DNA of 64,000 bases from assembly GCA_022822855.1 (NCBI GenBank), contig JAJDYG010000025.1:124001-188000 (forward strand), read 5' to 3'. This DNA comes from Dehalococcoidia bacterium. Its GTDB lineage: Bacteria; Chloroflexota; Dehalococcoidia; Bin125. The translations under genes were made by a program, and so were the position numbers. This document shows positions 34,213 to 43,482 of the stretch, in pieces (within the stretch, counting starts at the first letter, position 1; the number at the start of each line of letters is the position of its first letter). The notes beneath the pieces are model-generated. The model was not told where the DNA came from. It did no database searches and saw nothing but the letters and a program-made list of their open reading frames with translations.

Positions 34213-36069
34213 CTACTCGACGGTCACCGTCTTGGCCAGGTTGCGCGGCTGATCGATGTCGAGGCCCCGAGTCAGCGCAATCTGATAGGCGAGCAGCTGG
34301 ATGACCGGGGTCAGCGAAAAGGGCGTCAACGGCGCCGGTGCAGGGGGCACGCCGATGAAGTGGTCAACCAGATCGCTCAATTCCTCGTCGCCCTCATCTC
34401 CAATCGCGATGACCGGCGCACGCCGGGCGCTGACCTGTTGAATGGCAGAGGTCATCTTGTCGAATAGGGGGCCCCGAGGAGCCAGCGCGATGACCGGGAA
34501 ACCCTGATCAAGTAACGCGATCGGACCGTGTTTCATCTCTCCAGCGGCGTAGCCCTCGGCGTGGACGTAGGAGATTTCCTTGCACTTGAGTGCGGCCTCC
34601 ATCGCCAGCGCATATTCGATCCCGCGACCGAGCACCAGGAAATTGGACGACTCGCTGAAACGCTGCGCTACCTCGGAGCAACGCTCCGCCCGAGCGATTC
34701 CCCGTTCAACCAAGGATGGCGCTGTCAGCAGTTGTTCGAGTTGCACGGTCAGGTCGTCATCGGTCAGCCGCCCCTGAGCGTGTCCGATCCGGCAGGCAAG
34801 CAGGTAGAGCGAGGCCAACGAGGCAACGAAAGTCTTGGTCGAGGCAACGCCCACCTCGGGGCCGCATCGCATGATGATCGCCGCGTCGGCCTGCCGAGTT
34901 GCCTCAGAACCGTCGACATTGGTGATCACGACCTGCGGAGCGCCCCAGCGCTCTCGAACCTGGTTCATGGCGCCGAGCGTGTCGATCGTCTCGCCTGACT
35001 GGGTGACTGCCACGACAAGCGTTGACGGCCCCAGCAACGGCGCGCGGAAACGGAATTCGGAGGCATTGTCGAAGTCAGCCGGGATGCCGGCGATCTGCTC
35101 GATCCACCAGCGCCCGATCATCGCAGCATGCAGTGACGTCCCCATGCCGATGACCAGCACGCGCTCGATCCCCCGCAACGTTGACTCAGGGAGGTCGAAG
35201 TCGTCGGCGAGGGCACTGGGGGGGTCGAGACGCGCGCGGCCGCGAATCGTATCTGAGAGCGCGCGCGGCTGCTCGTGGATCTCCTTGAGCATGAAGTGCC
35301 GATACGGTCCCCTGGCGATGGCGACGGGATCGAGATCGATCTGGACGGGGGTCGGTTCGTACGGCTCCCGATCCGCCCGACGGATGGTCAGGGACTCCGA
35401 GTCGACGACCGCGAGGTCTCCGTCTTCGAGGTGGTACACGGTCGTGGTGTGCGGCAGCAGTGCCGGCAGATCGCTGGCGAGGAACATTTCGCCATCGCCG
35501 TAGCCGATCACGATCCCGCCTGCTGAACCGGTCCGCGCTGCATAGATTCTGTCCGGCTGACTGCGATGAACCACGGCGATGGCGTTGGCACCGCGGAGGC
35601 GGCCGATTGCGTACCCCAACGCGGACTCGATCGATCGTCCGGCAGCCAGTTCCCGTGAGATCAGCTCGGGGATGACCTCGGTATCCGTCTCCGATTGCCA
35701 GGAGCGGCCTTCAGCATCGAGTTGTTGTTGCAACTCTGCCCGAAGCTCGCGGTAGTTCTCGACGATGCCGTTCTGGACCACGATCACGTCGCCCGATGAA
35801 GACGCGTGTGGATGGGCATTGCGGTCCGACGGTTGGCCGTGGGTCGCCCAGCGCGTGTGTCCAATGCCTGTCCCGCCGGAAGGCATTTCGGAGATTGCGG
35901 CCTGCAACGTGCGCAGTTTGCCCTCTCGCTTCATCACCGCGATCGCGCCGTCGCGATCAACCACCGCGATGCCCGAGGAGTCGTATCCGCGGTACTCGAG
36001 CCGTTGTAGTCCTTCGAGCAAGATTGGGCCGGCCGATTGAAGGCCGACGTAACCGACGATGCCACACAT
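34213..36069 (-). CDS. glmS: Glutamine--fructose-6-phosphate aminotransferase (isomerizing)
   Basis: Makes glucosamine-6-phosphate from fructose-6-phosphate and glutamine, the first step to UDP-GlcNAc. The start is the ATG at 36069 with AGGGA upstream. It yields MCGIVGYVG with the catalytic Cys at position 2, as in all family members; the frame is open upstream but irrelevant. The 618 residues comprise the N-terminal glutamine amidotransferase (RLEYRGYDSSGIA) and two SIS isomerase domains (GMGTSLHAAMIGRWW near 325, GRGIEYALAMEAALKCKE near 490), ending LAKTVTVE. The leader is only 14 bases, so no room exists for a glmS ribozyme. glmU lies 18 kb away. Confidence 0.97.
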   Translation of the reverse strand: MCGIVGYVGLQSAGPILLEGLQRLEYRGYDSSGIAVVDRDGAIAVMKREGKLRTLQAAISEMPSGGTGIGHTRWATHGQPSDRNAHPHASSSGDVIVVQNGIVENYRELRAELQQQLDAEGRSWQSETDTEVIPELISRELAAGRSIESALGYAIGRLRGANAIAVVHRSQPDRIYAARTGSAGGIVIGYGDGEMFLASDLPALLPHTTTVYHLEDGDLAVVDSESLTIRRADREPYEPTPVQIDLDPVAIARGPYRHFMLKEIHEQPRALSDTIRGRARLDPPSALADDFDLPESTLRGIERVLVIGMGTSLHAAMIGRWWIEQIAGIPADFDNASEFRFRAPLLGPSTLVVAVTQSGETIDTLGAMNQVRERWGAPQVVITNVDGSEATRQADAAIIMRCGPEVGVASTKTFVASLASLYLLACRIGHAQGRLTDDDLTVQLEQLLTAPSLVERGIARAERCSEVAQRFSESSNFLVLGRGIEYALAMEAALKCKEISYVHAEGYAAGEMKHGPIALLDQGFPVIALAPRGPLFDKMTSAIQQVSARRAPVIAIGDEGDEELSDLVDHFIGVPPAPAPLTPFSLTPVIQLLAYQIALTRGLDIDQPRNLAKTVTVE

Positions 36070-36083
36070 GTCGTTCCCTGCGT

Positions 36084-37505
36084 CTACCCCGCCACAGGCG
36101 TCGTCCAACTGCGTCCATTGGAACGCTGATTCGGCCTGGGCTGCCTGCTGCCCGCATCGCCGTGGTCGGCGCCCGTTGCAATTGACTCTAAGAGCTCAGA
36201 GAGCGTGTAGACGAATTTGACTGGACGACCGAGTCTGGATTCCAATGCCTCGGGTGTCAGGTCGTCGAGAAATTTGGCTCCGAAGTAGTCCAACGAGGCT
36301 CGCGGCAGGAAGACGTGCTCGGGCAGATCGATCGCCGAGAGGGCCGTTGCGAAATCTCCTCCCGGAATCAAACCGCTGACGTTCACGCGAGCGCCGAACA
36401 AGGTGTTGTCCACTGGGACGATGTCGAAGTTGACGCCGGTTAACGCCGAAGCTTCGGCGCACAGGTCTCGAAGGGTGGGGGCAATGAGGGTCCCGCATGC
36501 GATGATCGCAGATGCACGTGGAAGCGCGAGGTTGCCCTGCCGAATTCTACGGCGAGTCTTGCGCCAGTCATCGACGAGCGTGCGCGTCATTCCAATGCCG
36601 TTTTCCCATTGAGGGAAGCCGTCGTAGCGCCGCGCCGACGGGATCTGCGCGCCAGCGGTGAGATAGAACTCGTCGCTGGGGAACACGACCGAGCGTCCCC
36701 GCTCCGATCGGGCCTGCCGCTGCCAGTGCCGCAACTGCTTCACCACTACCCTGGCTTCGGCCTGGCTGTGAGCCCGCATGCCCGGATCGGCGATTCGCTC
36801 CTCGCCTTCTAGCGAGGAACCGACCGGCACGACGCCGATTGAAGTGACATTCTCCTGTGCGAGCAGGTCGCTCACGGTTTGGTCGAGCGCATCGCCGTCG
36901 TTCACTCCCGGACAGAGCACGACCTGTGTGTGCGCTTCGATCCGCATTTTCGCCAGGCGGTGCAACTGCTCGATGATGTCGGGCGCGTTGCGATTGCCCA
37001 GTAGCTGACGTCTCAGATTGAGATCGGTGGCGTGGACGCTGACGTGCAGCGGGCTGAGCCGCTGTTCCTCGAGCCGCACCCAGTCGTCGGCGGAAAGGTT
37101 CGTCAGTGTGACGAAATTGCCGTGGAGGAAGGACAAGCGATAGTCGTCATCCTTGACGTAAAGCGGGCGTCGGAGACCTTTCGGCAGTCCTTTGAGGAAA
37201 CAAAAGAAACACTTGTTGTTGCAGATTCGCGTTCCGTCGAACGCGTCGTCGTCGAACTCGATGCCGAGCGGTTCGTCGATTGGCTTCTCGAACTCGACGA
37301 GCCCAAGCACGCCATCGTGAACGACCTCAAGCTCAACGAGATCCTCGGTGGTCTGAAAGCGGTAGTCGACGGGGTCGCGGATCGGTTGACCATTGACGGC
37401 CAAAACCTGATCGCCCGGCTGGAGACCAGCTTCGTCGGCAAGGGAGTCCGGCTCGATGGCGCTGATGGCGCCGGCGGGAACGGCGGAAGGTCGCGGTCGA
37501 GGCAT
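36084..37505 (-). CDS. DUF512 radical-SAM protein with N-terminal PDZ-like domain
   Basis: Member of an uncharacterised radical-SAM family. The 473 residues start with a PDZ-like segment (AISAIEPDSLADEAGL, GDQVLAVNG at residues 13-39). The cluster motif C95-X3-C99-X2-C102 (CNNKCFFCF) and YRLSFLHGNFVTLTN follow. The DUF512 domain has a conserved LHVSVHATD and GVNDGDAL. The C-terminal part (HVFLPRASLDYFGAKFLDDLT) closes the family signature. It lies 32 bases behind ispH and 14 bases ahead of glmS on the same strand. The function and substrate are unknown. In other bacteria the family often sits next to the GTPase gene der, which is not seen here. Confidence 0.88.
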   Translation of the reverse strand: MPRPRPSAVPAGAISAIEPDSLADEAGLQPGDQVLAVNGQPIRDPVDYRFQTTEDLVELEVVHDGVLGLVEFEKPIDEPLGIEFDDDAFDGTRICNNKCFFCFLKGLPKGLRRPLYVKDDDYRLSFLHGNFVTLTNLSADDWVRLEEQRLSPLHVSVHATDLNLRRQLLGNRNAPDIIEQLHRLAKMRIEAHTQVVLCPGVNDGDALDQTVSDLLAQENVTSIGVVPVGSSLEGEERIADPGMRAHSQAEARVVVKQLRHWQRQARSERGRSVVFPSDEFYLTAGAQIPSARRYDGFPQWENGIGMTRTLVDDWRKTRRRIRQGNLALPRASAIIACGTLIAPTLRDLCAEASALTGVNFDIVPVDNTLFGARVNVSGLIPGGDFATALSAIDLPEHVFLPRASLDYFGAKFLDDLTPEALESRLGRPVKFVYTLSELLESIATGADHGDAGSRQPRPNQRSNGRSWTTPVAG

Positions 37506-37537
37506 TCGCTGTCGCGGTGAACCTTCTGGAACTGAGG

Positions 37538-38413
37538 CTAGAAGCTGGCCGACAGAGCGGCGTCGATTTCTTCGATCCGCTCGACAACGGCGTCGATCGA
37601 GAAGTCAGGGGTCGATGCGCCGGCGGTGACGCCGATGTCCTCGTGGCCGTCAAACCATTCGAGCTGGAGTTCGCTCGCCGTTTCGACGTGGTAGGTCTCG
37701 ATGCCGTTCGCCTTGGACAGCTCAGCGAGGTGCCTGGTGTTGGCCGAATTGTGACCGCCGACAACGATCATCAAGTCGACATCTGCGGTCAGGTCGCGGG
37801 TCGCAGCCTGTTGAGAGGTCGTGGCGTTGCAGAGCACATTGACGACGCGAATCTCGGTGATCTGGTCGATTCGCGCGCGCATCAAATTGGCCACGAAAAC
37901 GGCGAAGCGTTCGGGCGTGTGGGTCGTCTGCGAAATCACGCCGATCTTCGCCGGCAGGTACTCGGGCAGCTCTTCAAGCGACTCGTTCTTGACCACGATG
38001 CCGCGTCCGCGGCACCAGCCGAGCACACCCTTGACCTCGGGATGGGTCGGGTCGCCGAAGATGATTACCGTGAAGCCGCGCTCGGCCAGGTTACGCGCCG
38101 CGCGCTGCGATCGCGAGACAAACTGACAGGTCGTGTCGATCACTTTCAGTCCGCGAGCCTCGATATCTCGGACGACCGTCTCGCCGACGCCGTGCGCGGT
38201 GATTGCCACCGTGTCGGTCTCGACGCCGCTGGCGGAACGGTCCTCCTTGACTTTGATCCCGGTGTCTTCGAGTTCTGCGACAACCTGCGGGTTGTGGACG
38301 ACTTGGCCGAGTGTGGTAACCCTGGTGCCGTTTGCGGCGGCTTCCTTCATCATGTCGACGGCGCGTCGGACGCCGAAGCAGAAGCCCATGTCGCTGGCGC
38401 GGTGAATTTTCAT
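37538..38413 (-). CDS. ispH: 4-hydroxy-3-methylbut-2-enyl diphosphate reductase IspH
   Basis: Last step of the MEP isoprenoid pathway, an iron-sulfur enzyme that yields IPP and DMAPP. The 291 residues have the cluster cysteines in ASDMGFCFGVRRAVDM (Cys near 12), DTTCQFVSRSQ (near 97) and NVLCNATTSQQ (near 193). GDPTHPEVKGVLGW and the substrate loop TAGASTPDFSIDAVV are also present. Length is standard for the short form. Its ATG overlaps the plsC stop as ATGA, so the two are coupled. The order cmk, plsC, ispH is a widespread arrangement. Confidence 0.96.
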   Translation of the reverse strand: MKIHRASDMGFCFGVRRAVDMMKEAAANGTRVTTLGQVVHNPQVVAELEDTGIKVKEDRSASGVETDTVAITAHGVGETVVRDIEARGLKVIDTTCQFVSRSQRAARNLAERGFTVIIFGDPTHPEVKGVLGWCRGRGIVVKNESLEELPEYLPAKIGVISQTTHTPERFAVFVANLMRARIDQITEIRVVNVLCNATTSQQAATRDLTADVDLMIVVGGHNSANTRHLAELSKANGIETYHVETASELQLEWFDGHEDIGVTAGASTPDFSIDAVVERIEEIDAALSASF

Positions 38414-39219
38414 GCTGCTGCTCCAGGTCTGTCAGTGCGGGACAGGTCTCCCTCGTCCGCCCGGTCGCCATCGACCAAGTGTGCATACACGCCACGATAC
38501 GCTGGGGGTAGCTGTTCGGCAATGGCACGCATGATAGTGATGTGCGCGGCGTCGATGTCTTCCCGGGTGACGCGCCTGCCCTTCGGCGCGACGACGAAGG
38601 GCTGAGAGGCTGTCATTCGCACCGTGGTGCGTGCAAACAGGGCTCGCCAACCTGCCCGCATACGCTCAGAGCCGGTGATACCGACCGCTACGACCGGCGC
38701 ACGCGTGCGCAGCGCAAGCAGGGCGGTTCCCGAGTGCGCGTGCATCATCGCGCCTGTGTCGGAGCGGTGGCCTTCAGGAAACATGCCAACGACCGCTCCG
38801 TTCTCCAGCAGCCGTTCGGCCTCGCGAATGGCCAGCCGATCACCCGCTCCGCGCCGGACGGGGAACGCGCCGGAGAGTGCGAAGAGATAGCCGATGATTG
38901 GTTCCTTTTGAAACAGCTCCACCTTGGCCATGTAGCGCGGCGAACGGGGATAGATGGCTGACGCCATCATCGCCGGATCCGCGGACGAGACGTGGTTGGA
39001 GGCGATGATTACGCCACCCTTGGGGATCCGGTCGAAATGGACCCATTCGCAACGGACGATCCGGAGGAACGCGAGCCTGGCGAAGAACCCGGCGACCAGG
39101 AACCAGACTCTCGACGCCTTGGGCATGCCGGTCATGCCGATATCGGCCAGCGCCTTGTACTCGCCGAAGATGAGGCGAGTCAGTTGCCTAGTAGACCAGC
39201 GGTAGAGACGTCGTCGCAT
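38410..39219 (-). CDS. plsC: 1-acyl-sn-glycerol-3-phosphate acyltransferase PlsC
   Basis: Adds the second acyl chain to form phosphatidic acid at the inner membrane. The 269 residues have the catalytic HX4D motif in IIASNHVSSADPAMM near residue 74 and the glycerolipid site FPVRRGAGDR near 117. The EGHRSD motif lies in VGMFPEGHRSD. A basic N-terminus precedes a hydrophobic stretch (VWFLVAGFFARLAFL) that may anchor it. The stop overlaps the ispH start; the cmk stop lies 3 bases ahead of its ATG. Family length and motifs are normal. Confidence 0.93.
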   Translation of the reverse strand: MRRRLYRWSTRQLTRLIFGEYKALADIGMTGMPKASRVWFLVAGFFARLAFLRIVRCEWVHFDRIPKGGVIIASNHVSSADPAMMASAIYPRSPRYMAKVELFQKEPIIGYLFALSGAFPVRRGAGDRLAIREAERLLENGAVVGMFPEGHRSDTGAMMHAHSGTALLALRTRAPVVAVGITGSERMRAGWRALFARTTVRMTASQPFVVAPKGRRVTREDIDAAHITIMRAIAEQLPPAYRGVYAHLVDGDRADEGDLSRTDRPGAAA

Positions 39220-39222
39220 CGG

Positions 39223-39963
39223 TCAACTCTGTCCGGCGGGCTGGCCCGCTCCAGCCTGAGCGGGAGTTGGAATCCGTTCGCGGATGATCACTTCGGCCGC
39301 GTCAACGGCCTCACGTAGTGTCAGCTCCGAGGTGTCCAGATGGACCGCATCCGGGGCTGCCGTGAGCGGTGAGGTGGATCGTCCGCGATCGCGCCGATCG
39401 CGCCGCTGCGTGGCTTTGAGCACGGTCAGCTCATCGGCGCCGCCACTTTGCTCCGCCGCCCGCCGCCGGGCGCGAACCTCCTCGCTCGCGTCTAGATAGA
39501 TCTTGACGGGCGCATCTGGCAGGACCACCGTGCCGATGTCGCGGCCAACCACGATCATGCAGCCTTGGGAGGCCTGATCCTGTTGAATGGCCACCATCGA
39601 AACGCGTACACCCGCGATGGCTGCGACGGTCGGCACTCCCGACTCCACTTCGGGTTTGCGCAAGTGAGGCGTGGCGTTGTCTCCATCAACGAAGACATCC
39701 ATTTCCACGGACTCGGCGTCGGTTCTCGGCGACAGATGAAAGTCCGACGCTCGGATCAGTTCGGTGACGCTGTCCTCTTCGTCCAGATGAACACTGTTGC
39801 GCTGGGCCTGCCACGTCGCGGCGCGATACATGATGCCGGTGTCGAACAGTCTCCAGCCGAGCCTTCTCGCCAATTCCCGTCCGACTGCAGTCTTTCCTGA
39901 AGCCACAGGTCCATCGATCGCTACCACCTGGTGTTTGCAATCGGCAATCAAGGGTGTAGTCAC
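39223..39963 (-). CDS. cmk: Cytidylate kinase
   Basis: Phosphorylates CMP and dCMP to the diphosphates. The 246 residues show the Walker A motif AIDGPVASGKTAVGREL near residue 15 and LFDTGIMYRAATW near 39. The CMP-binding insert is present, along with GRDIGTVVLPDAPVKIYLDAS near 145. It starts with GTG and lacks a Shine-Dalgarno. TACTAT lies 6 bases upstream of the GTG, which may be a leaderless promoter. plsC follows 3 bases behind the stop, so the genes are likely cotranscribed. The C-terminal tail of Ala, Gly and Gln residues is not conserved in the family. Confidence 0.94.
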   Translation of the reverse strand: MTTPLIADCKHQVVAIDGPVASGKTAVGRELARRLGWRLFDTGIMYRAATWQAQRNSVHLDEEDSVTELIRASDFHLSPRTDAESVEMDVFVDGDNATPHLRKPEVESGVPTVAAIAGVRVSMVAIQQDQASQGCMIVVGRDIGTVVLPDAPVKIYLDASEEVRARRRAAEQSGGADELTVLKATQRRDRRDRGRSTSPLTAAPDAVHLDTSELTLREAVDAAEVIIRERIPTPAQAGAGQPAGQS

Positions 39964-39969
39964 AGTCCA

Positions 39970-39975
39970 ATAGTA
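39970..39975 (-). promoter_or_regulatory. Candidate leaderless -10 element of cmk
   Basis: TACTAT on the minus strand is followed by 6 bases and then the GTG start of cmk. No Shine-Dalgarno is present. The whole gap to rluB is 24 bases, so any internal promoter must lie here or inside rluB. Confidence 0.4.
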
Positions 39976-39987
39976 GTGGCGGGTGGG

Positions 39988-40767
39988 TTACGACTCAGCA
40001 TCGGCGGAGTCATCGGTGAGGCCGGCGGCGCGATGAAGCAGCCGTACCTCTCGACGGCTCAATGGTCGGAGGGAGCCTTCGGGCAGATCACGCAACAGCA
40101 ACGGTCCGAAGCGAACTCGCCTGAGCGCGACGACCGGATGCCCAACCGCTTCGCACAGGCGCCGCACTTCGCGCTTCCGACCTGTGTGCAGCGTGAGGGT
40201 CAGCCAAGAGGTGGATCGCCGATTGGCCAGTTGCCGGCCTGGGCGTCGCGATCTGGATGGCTTGGCGCGCAGCAACTCACCGCTGTCAAGAACGCCTTCG
40301 TGGATGCGATCGAGCTGTGCGTCGGTCGGGCTTCCAATGACTTCAGCCAGGTAGACGCGCTGAACCTCTCGTGACGGATGAAGCAGAGCGCCCACCAGTG
40401 GGCCGTCGTTGGTCAGCAGGATTAGTCCTTCGCTGTCCAGATCGAGGCGCCCGACGGGGACGCATCGGGGCGCGTTGGCAGGCAAGAAATCGACAACGGT
40501 TCGTCGTCCTCGATCATCGCGCGCCGTGGATAGAACTCCGCGCGGTTTGTTGAGCGCGTAGTAGCGCATCGCCTCGCGCCCGGGCAAGAGGCGTCCGTCA
40601 ACGGTGATCTCCTGCGTGGTCGGATCGACGCGCTGCGATAGATCCGTCGTGACGCGTCCATCCACCGTGACTCGCCGCTGCCGAACGACTTCCTCGGCTG
40701 CGCGGCGTGAGCCCAGGCCGCTGCGTGCGATGGCGACGGAAATGCGGACGCGGTCAGACTCGATCAT
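39988..40767 (-). CDS. rluB: Pseudouridine synthase RluB-type (23S rRNA U2605 family)
   Basis: Makes pseudouridine in 23S rRNA, in the RsuA/RluB/RluE family. The 259 residues start with an S4 RNA-binding domain (VRISVAIARSGLGSRRAAEEVV). They continue with YALNKPRGVLSTARDD and the catalytic block VGRLDLDSEGLILLTNDG near 103, whose Asp is the nucleophile. KREVRRLCEAVGHPV is at the end of the core. The ATG overlaps the stop of the upstream lamin-tail gene as ATGA, so translation may be coupled. RluB, RluE and RluF differ little here, so the exact target uridine is inferred. Confidence 0.92.
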   Translation of the reverse strand: MIESDRVRISVAIARSGLGSRRAAEEVVRQRRVTVDGRVTTDLSQRVDPTTQEITVDGRLLPGREAMRYYALNKPRGVLSTARDDRGRRTVVDFLPANAPRCVPVGRLDLDSEGLILLTNDGPLVGALLHPSREVQRVYLAEVIGSPTDAQLDRIHEGVLDSGELLRAKPSRSRRPGRQLANRRSTSWLTLTLHTGRKREVRRLCEAVGHPVVALRRVRFGPLLLRDLPEGSLRPLSRREVRLLHRAAGLTDDSADAES

Positions 40768-43127
40768 TCTTCGACCGCTTCTTCAGTTCGTTCCAAGTCT
40801 TCCGTCGCCGATTGGGTCTTGGCGGGACCGGAGTAGACGGCCGGCTCGGGTCTCAAATCTGATGGTTCCTCGTCCGGGCGCCAGCGACGGACGACCAGCG
40901 TGAGAATCACTCCAATCAAGGCGAAACTGACAATCATCCAGGCGTTTGCGCCCCCATCTTCCACCGGCGGCACCAGCGGCAGGCGTTCGTCGTCGGTGGT
41001 TAGCGGTCTGACAGAGGCCGCCCGGAGCGCGTCGTCCAGCAAGGGCGTCACGTCTGCGGAGCCGGGTGTCGGTTGAGCGGCGACGACCCAGCGCTCGGGT
41101 TCGAGGGCGATGGACAGCCCCTGGTCAGGCGTGGGCAGCCCGGCGTCGCCGTAGCGAATCTGATCGATCTGGGCTCCGTCGGGAGCGAACAGCGTGATCG
41201 TGTCCTCGTCGTTGTTGAGCCCATTGCCGATCCTGGCGACGACGATTCCCGCGATGCCGGGTTCCAACTGCTGGGTTGAGATCACGAAGCGCGAGTGCGG
41301 AGGGACCGTGCCGGAGAGTTCGGTCTGGCGCTCCGAGTCTCCGACTGTCCAACCGGTGAGATCGATCGGTTGATTGCCCAGATTCTGAATCTCCAGCCAT
41401 TCAGGCTGACCAGGCAACGGGGCCGGGAGGATCTCCGTGATCCTCAGGGTTGGTCCCGTGCTGAGCGGGGCTGATGCTTCCTGCGCGTCGCTGGAACTCG
41501 CTGGGCCATCCGTCTGCTCGTTGAGGGTCAACGTGTCTGCCGAGGCGGGCTGACTGGGGCGACCAGACGCATCAGTTGGCCCCTGGGGTGCAGACACTGT
41601 TCCTGGGGAGGGAGGAGCAAGGAGAGGTGGGTTATCAGGAGAGCCGCGTTGGACTGACTCATCCGGCTTGGGCGCCTGTACGGAATCGAAGGTTCGGTCA
41701 TTGCCCCAGCTCATCGCGCTTGCGATCTCGCCGTCGGGAGTGATCAGGCGGAGTTGATCACCGGCGTTGGCGAGGCCGTTGCCGATTCGGCCGTCGGCGA
41801 CCAGATGCAAGCGCGAGCTGCCTGGGTTGGAGTCGGTTGAAGCGCCCACGATGATCGAGGTGTGCGGAGGGATCGTGACGCCGAGTAGGTCGTCGGATGA
41901 AGTGTTGTCAGCGATTGACCATCCGTGGAGAGCGATCGGGGCATGGGTGGAGTTGGTGAGTTCGAACCACTCGAATGCCGCGTCGTTGCGACCCTGGCCG
42001 GCATTCGGATAGACCTCGCTGATCCAGACCGCGGGCAATTCAGAATCCTGCCGAACGTTCTCAGATGGTTGTTCGCGGCTGAGGCGCAGCGAGATGTTGG
42101 ACGCAGTCCTATCTCCATTCTCAGTTGTGCTGCTGACGAGGACGCCGCGGTCGATTGAGTCAAACCAGGGAACCCTCGGGTGGAGACGAGTCTGAGGTGT
42201 GAAGTAAAGCTCCGCTCCCGGCTCGGGCCGAGGCAGAACGTGGAAGGTTTGGTCCTCGCCCCAACTCGCTGTCGCTAGCCAGTTGCCACTGGGGTCGCGT
42301 AAGACAAGGTGGCCGCCCCGCGCCGCCAGGCCGCTGCCGATTTTGCCATCGGCCTCTGTGATGGTGTAGGTCGAGCCGGGCATGATCCGCACCGAGGGCA
42401 GGCGCAGGAGAGAGCTTCCGACTGTGAGGGTCCAGTTCACGGTCAACAGTGGCTCCCTGGAGATGTTCCTGACGGTGACCGACTCCGGTTGGCCGTCGAG
42501 CGGGTCGATGACGGCCATGACGATCCGAATCATGGTGTCCGGTCTGGGATGTCGATATCGCTCAGGTCTTGCGCTGATGGCCTCCCCCACGGTCCACGGC
42601 GTCAAGCGGTCGGTCACGGTTTGGCCATTGGACAGCGTCCTGATGATCGACTGCCGCGGATTGGGAGGGTAGCTATATCGAGGTGATCGTACGTCTCCCC
42701 AGCTAACCGCGTCGTGGCGGACGCCGTATGGATTGACGAGCGCGACGCGATCACCCGCGTTGCGTAGACCGCTGCCGATCCTGGGGGACTCGAGGATGAC
42801 GAGCGTGGCGTTGGCCGGTACGACGAGGTCGGCAGAGTTGCCGACGACCACGACCGTTCCTCGAGCCGGGACTTCGATGGCCGGCAGCGGAGCGATCGCC
42901 TGGGCGTCCTCGACCGTCCAGCCGCCCAGGTTCACCGGGTAGCGTTCCAGGTTGTGGATTTCGATCCATTCATGGGCCTCGAGCGAGGAGGCGTTGACGA
43001 CTGCGTTGGCGTAGACCTCGCTGATCACGAGGCTGGGGTTGTGCGATGCCGATGCGGAACTGGGGCCGTTGGCGGTAGCGAACATCAAGATGGTGAGGGC
43101 GAGCGCGGCTACAGAACTAGGAGACAA
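40764..43127 (-). CDS. Exported protein with several lamin-tail domains, membrane-anchored
   Basis: Probable surface protein, 787 residues, function unknown. A signal peptide ends near ASASHN. Lamin-tail (LTD) units follow: LVISEVYANAVV...WIEIHNLERYPV near 33-150, a degenerate unit near 200-320, VWISEVYPNAGQG...WFELTNSTH near 368-480, and LRITEILPAPLPGQPEWLEIQNL near 563-680. A Ser/Pro/Gln-rich linker sits between the third and fourth units. One C-terminal helix (near 727-747) is followed by a basic, cytoplasmic tail. The start used is TTG at 43127, since it keeps the signal peptide; the first ATG (43085) would cut it. It is coupled to rluB by an ATGA overlap. Confidence 0.82.
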   Translation of the reverse strand: MSPSSVAALALTILMFATANGPSSASASHNPSLVISEVYANAVVNASSLEAHEWIEIHNLERYPVNLGGWTVEDAQAIAPLPAIEVPARGTVVVVGNSADLVVPANATLVILESPRIGSGLRNAGDRVALVNPYGVRHDAVSWGDVRSPRYSYPPNPRQSIIRTLSNGQTVTDRLTPWTVGEAISARPERYRHPRPDTMIRIVMAVIDPLDGQPESVTVRNISREPLLTVNWTLTVGSSLLRLPSVRIMPGSTYTITEADGKIGSGLAARGGHLVLRDPSGNWLATASWGEDQTFHVLPRPEPGAELYFTPQTRLHPRVPWFDSIDRGVLVSSTTENGDRTASNISLRLSREQPSENVRQDSELPAVWISEVYPNAGQGRNDAAFEWFELTNSTHAPIALHGWSIADNTSSDDLLGVTIPPHTSIIVGASTDSNPGSSRLHLVADGRIGNGLANAGDQLRLITPDGEIASAMSWGNDRTFDSVQAPKPDESVQRGSPDNPPLLAPPSPGTVSAPQGPTDASGRPSQPASADTLTLNEQTDGPASSSDAQEASAPLSTGPTLRITEILPAPLPGQPEWLEIQNLGNQPIDLTGWTVGDSERQTELSGTVPPHSRFVISTQQLEPGIAGIVVARIGNGLNNDEDTITLFAPDGAQIDQIRYGDAGLPTPDQGLSIALEPERWVVAAQPTPGSADVTPLLDDALRAASVRPLTTDDERLPLVPPVEDGGANAWMIVSFALIGVILTLVVRRWRPDEEPSDLRPEPAVYSGPAKTQSATEDLERTEEAVEE

Positions 43128-43401
43128 CCGTAACGCGACGGCGAACAGTGGTTTGTTCCTCGACCAGGATGGTCTGCTTGTGCTGCGGCGCAGGCGCGAC
43201 GATCTGGCGAGCCTTGTCGATCATCGCTGGTGCAGCATAGCGAGCAGCGAATTCAGCGACGGCGGCGGCGGCGATCAACTGCGCGGCGCTGCGGAGGACC
43301 GGCAGGAGCGGGGCCAGGTCCTGGCGAATCGCCGGCAAGAGTTCAGGGGCGTGAGGTTCGACGATGACTGGTGTCAGGACCGGTGGGTCGGGCTCACTCA
43401 T
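43117..43401 (-). CDS. Small hypothetical protein
   Basis: Not recognised. The 94 residues begin with a proline-rich acidic segment, followed by an Ala-rich stretch (AAQLIAAAAVAEFAARYAA near 38-57) that is probably helical and may lie on a membrane. The end is basic. Its stop overlaps the lamin-tail gene by 11 bases. The ATG has a weak AGGAT upstream. It could be a real small gene at the head of the lamin-tail/rluB unit, or a chance frame. Confidence 0.5.
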   Translation of the reverse strand: MSEPDPPVLTPVIVEPHAPELLPAIRQDLAPLLPVLRSAAQLIAAAAVAEFAARYAAPAMIDKARQIVAPAPQHKQTILVEEQTTVRRRVTVVS

Positions 43402-43482
43402 ATCGTGATCCTAGGGTTATCGGCCTAAGCGTGTATACAGTTTACCAACAGCGTCCGCACTCAACATAACGAGGGAAGGTCA

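Noticed and set aside
36070..36083. glmS ribozyme
   Set aside because: Only 14 bases lie between the upstream stop and the glmS start, and no ribozyme core is seen.
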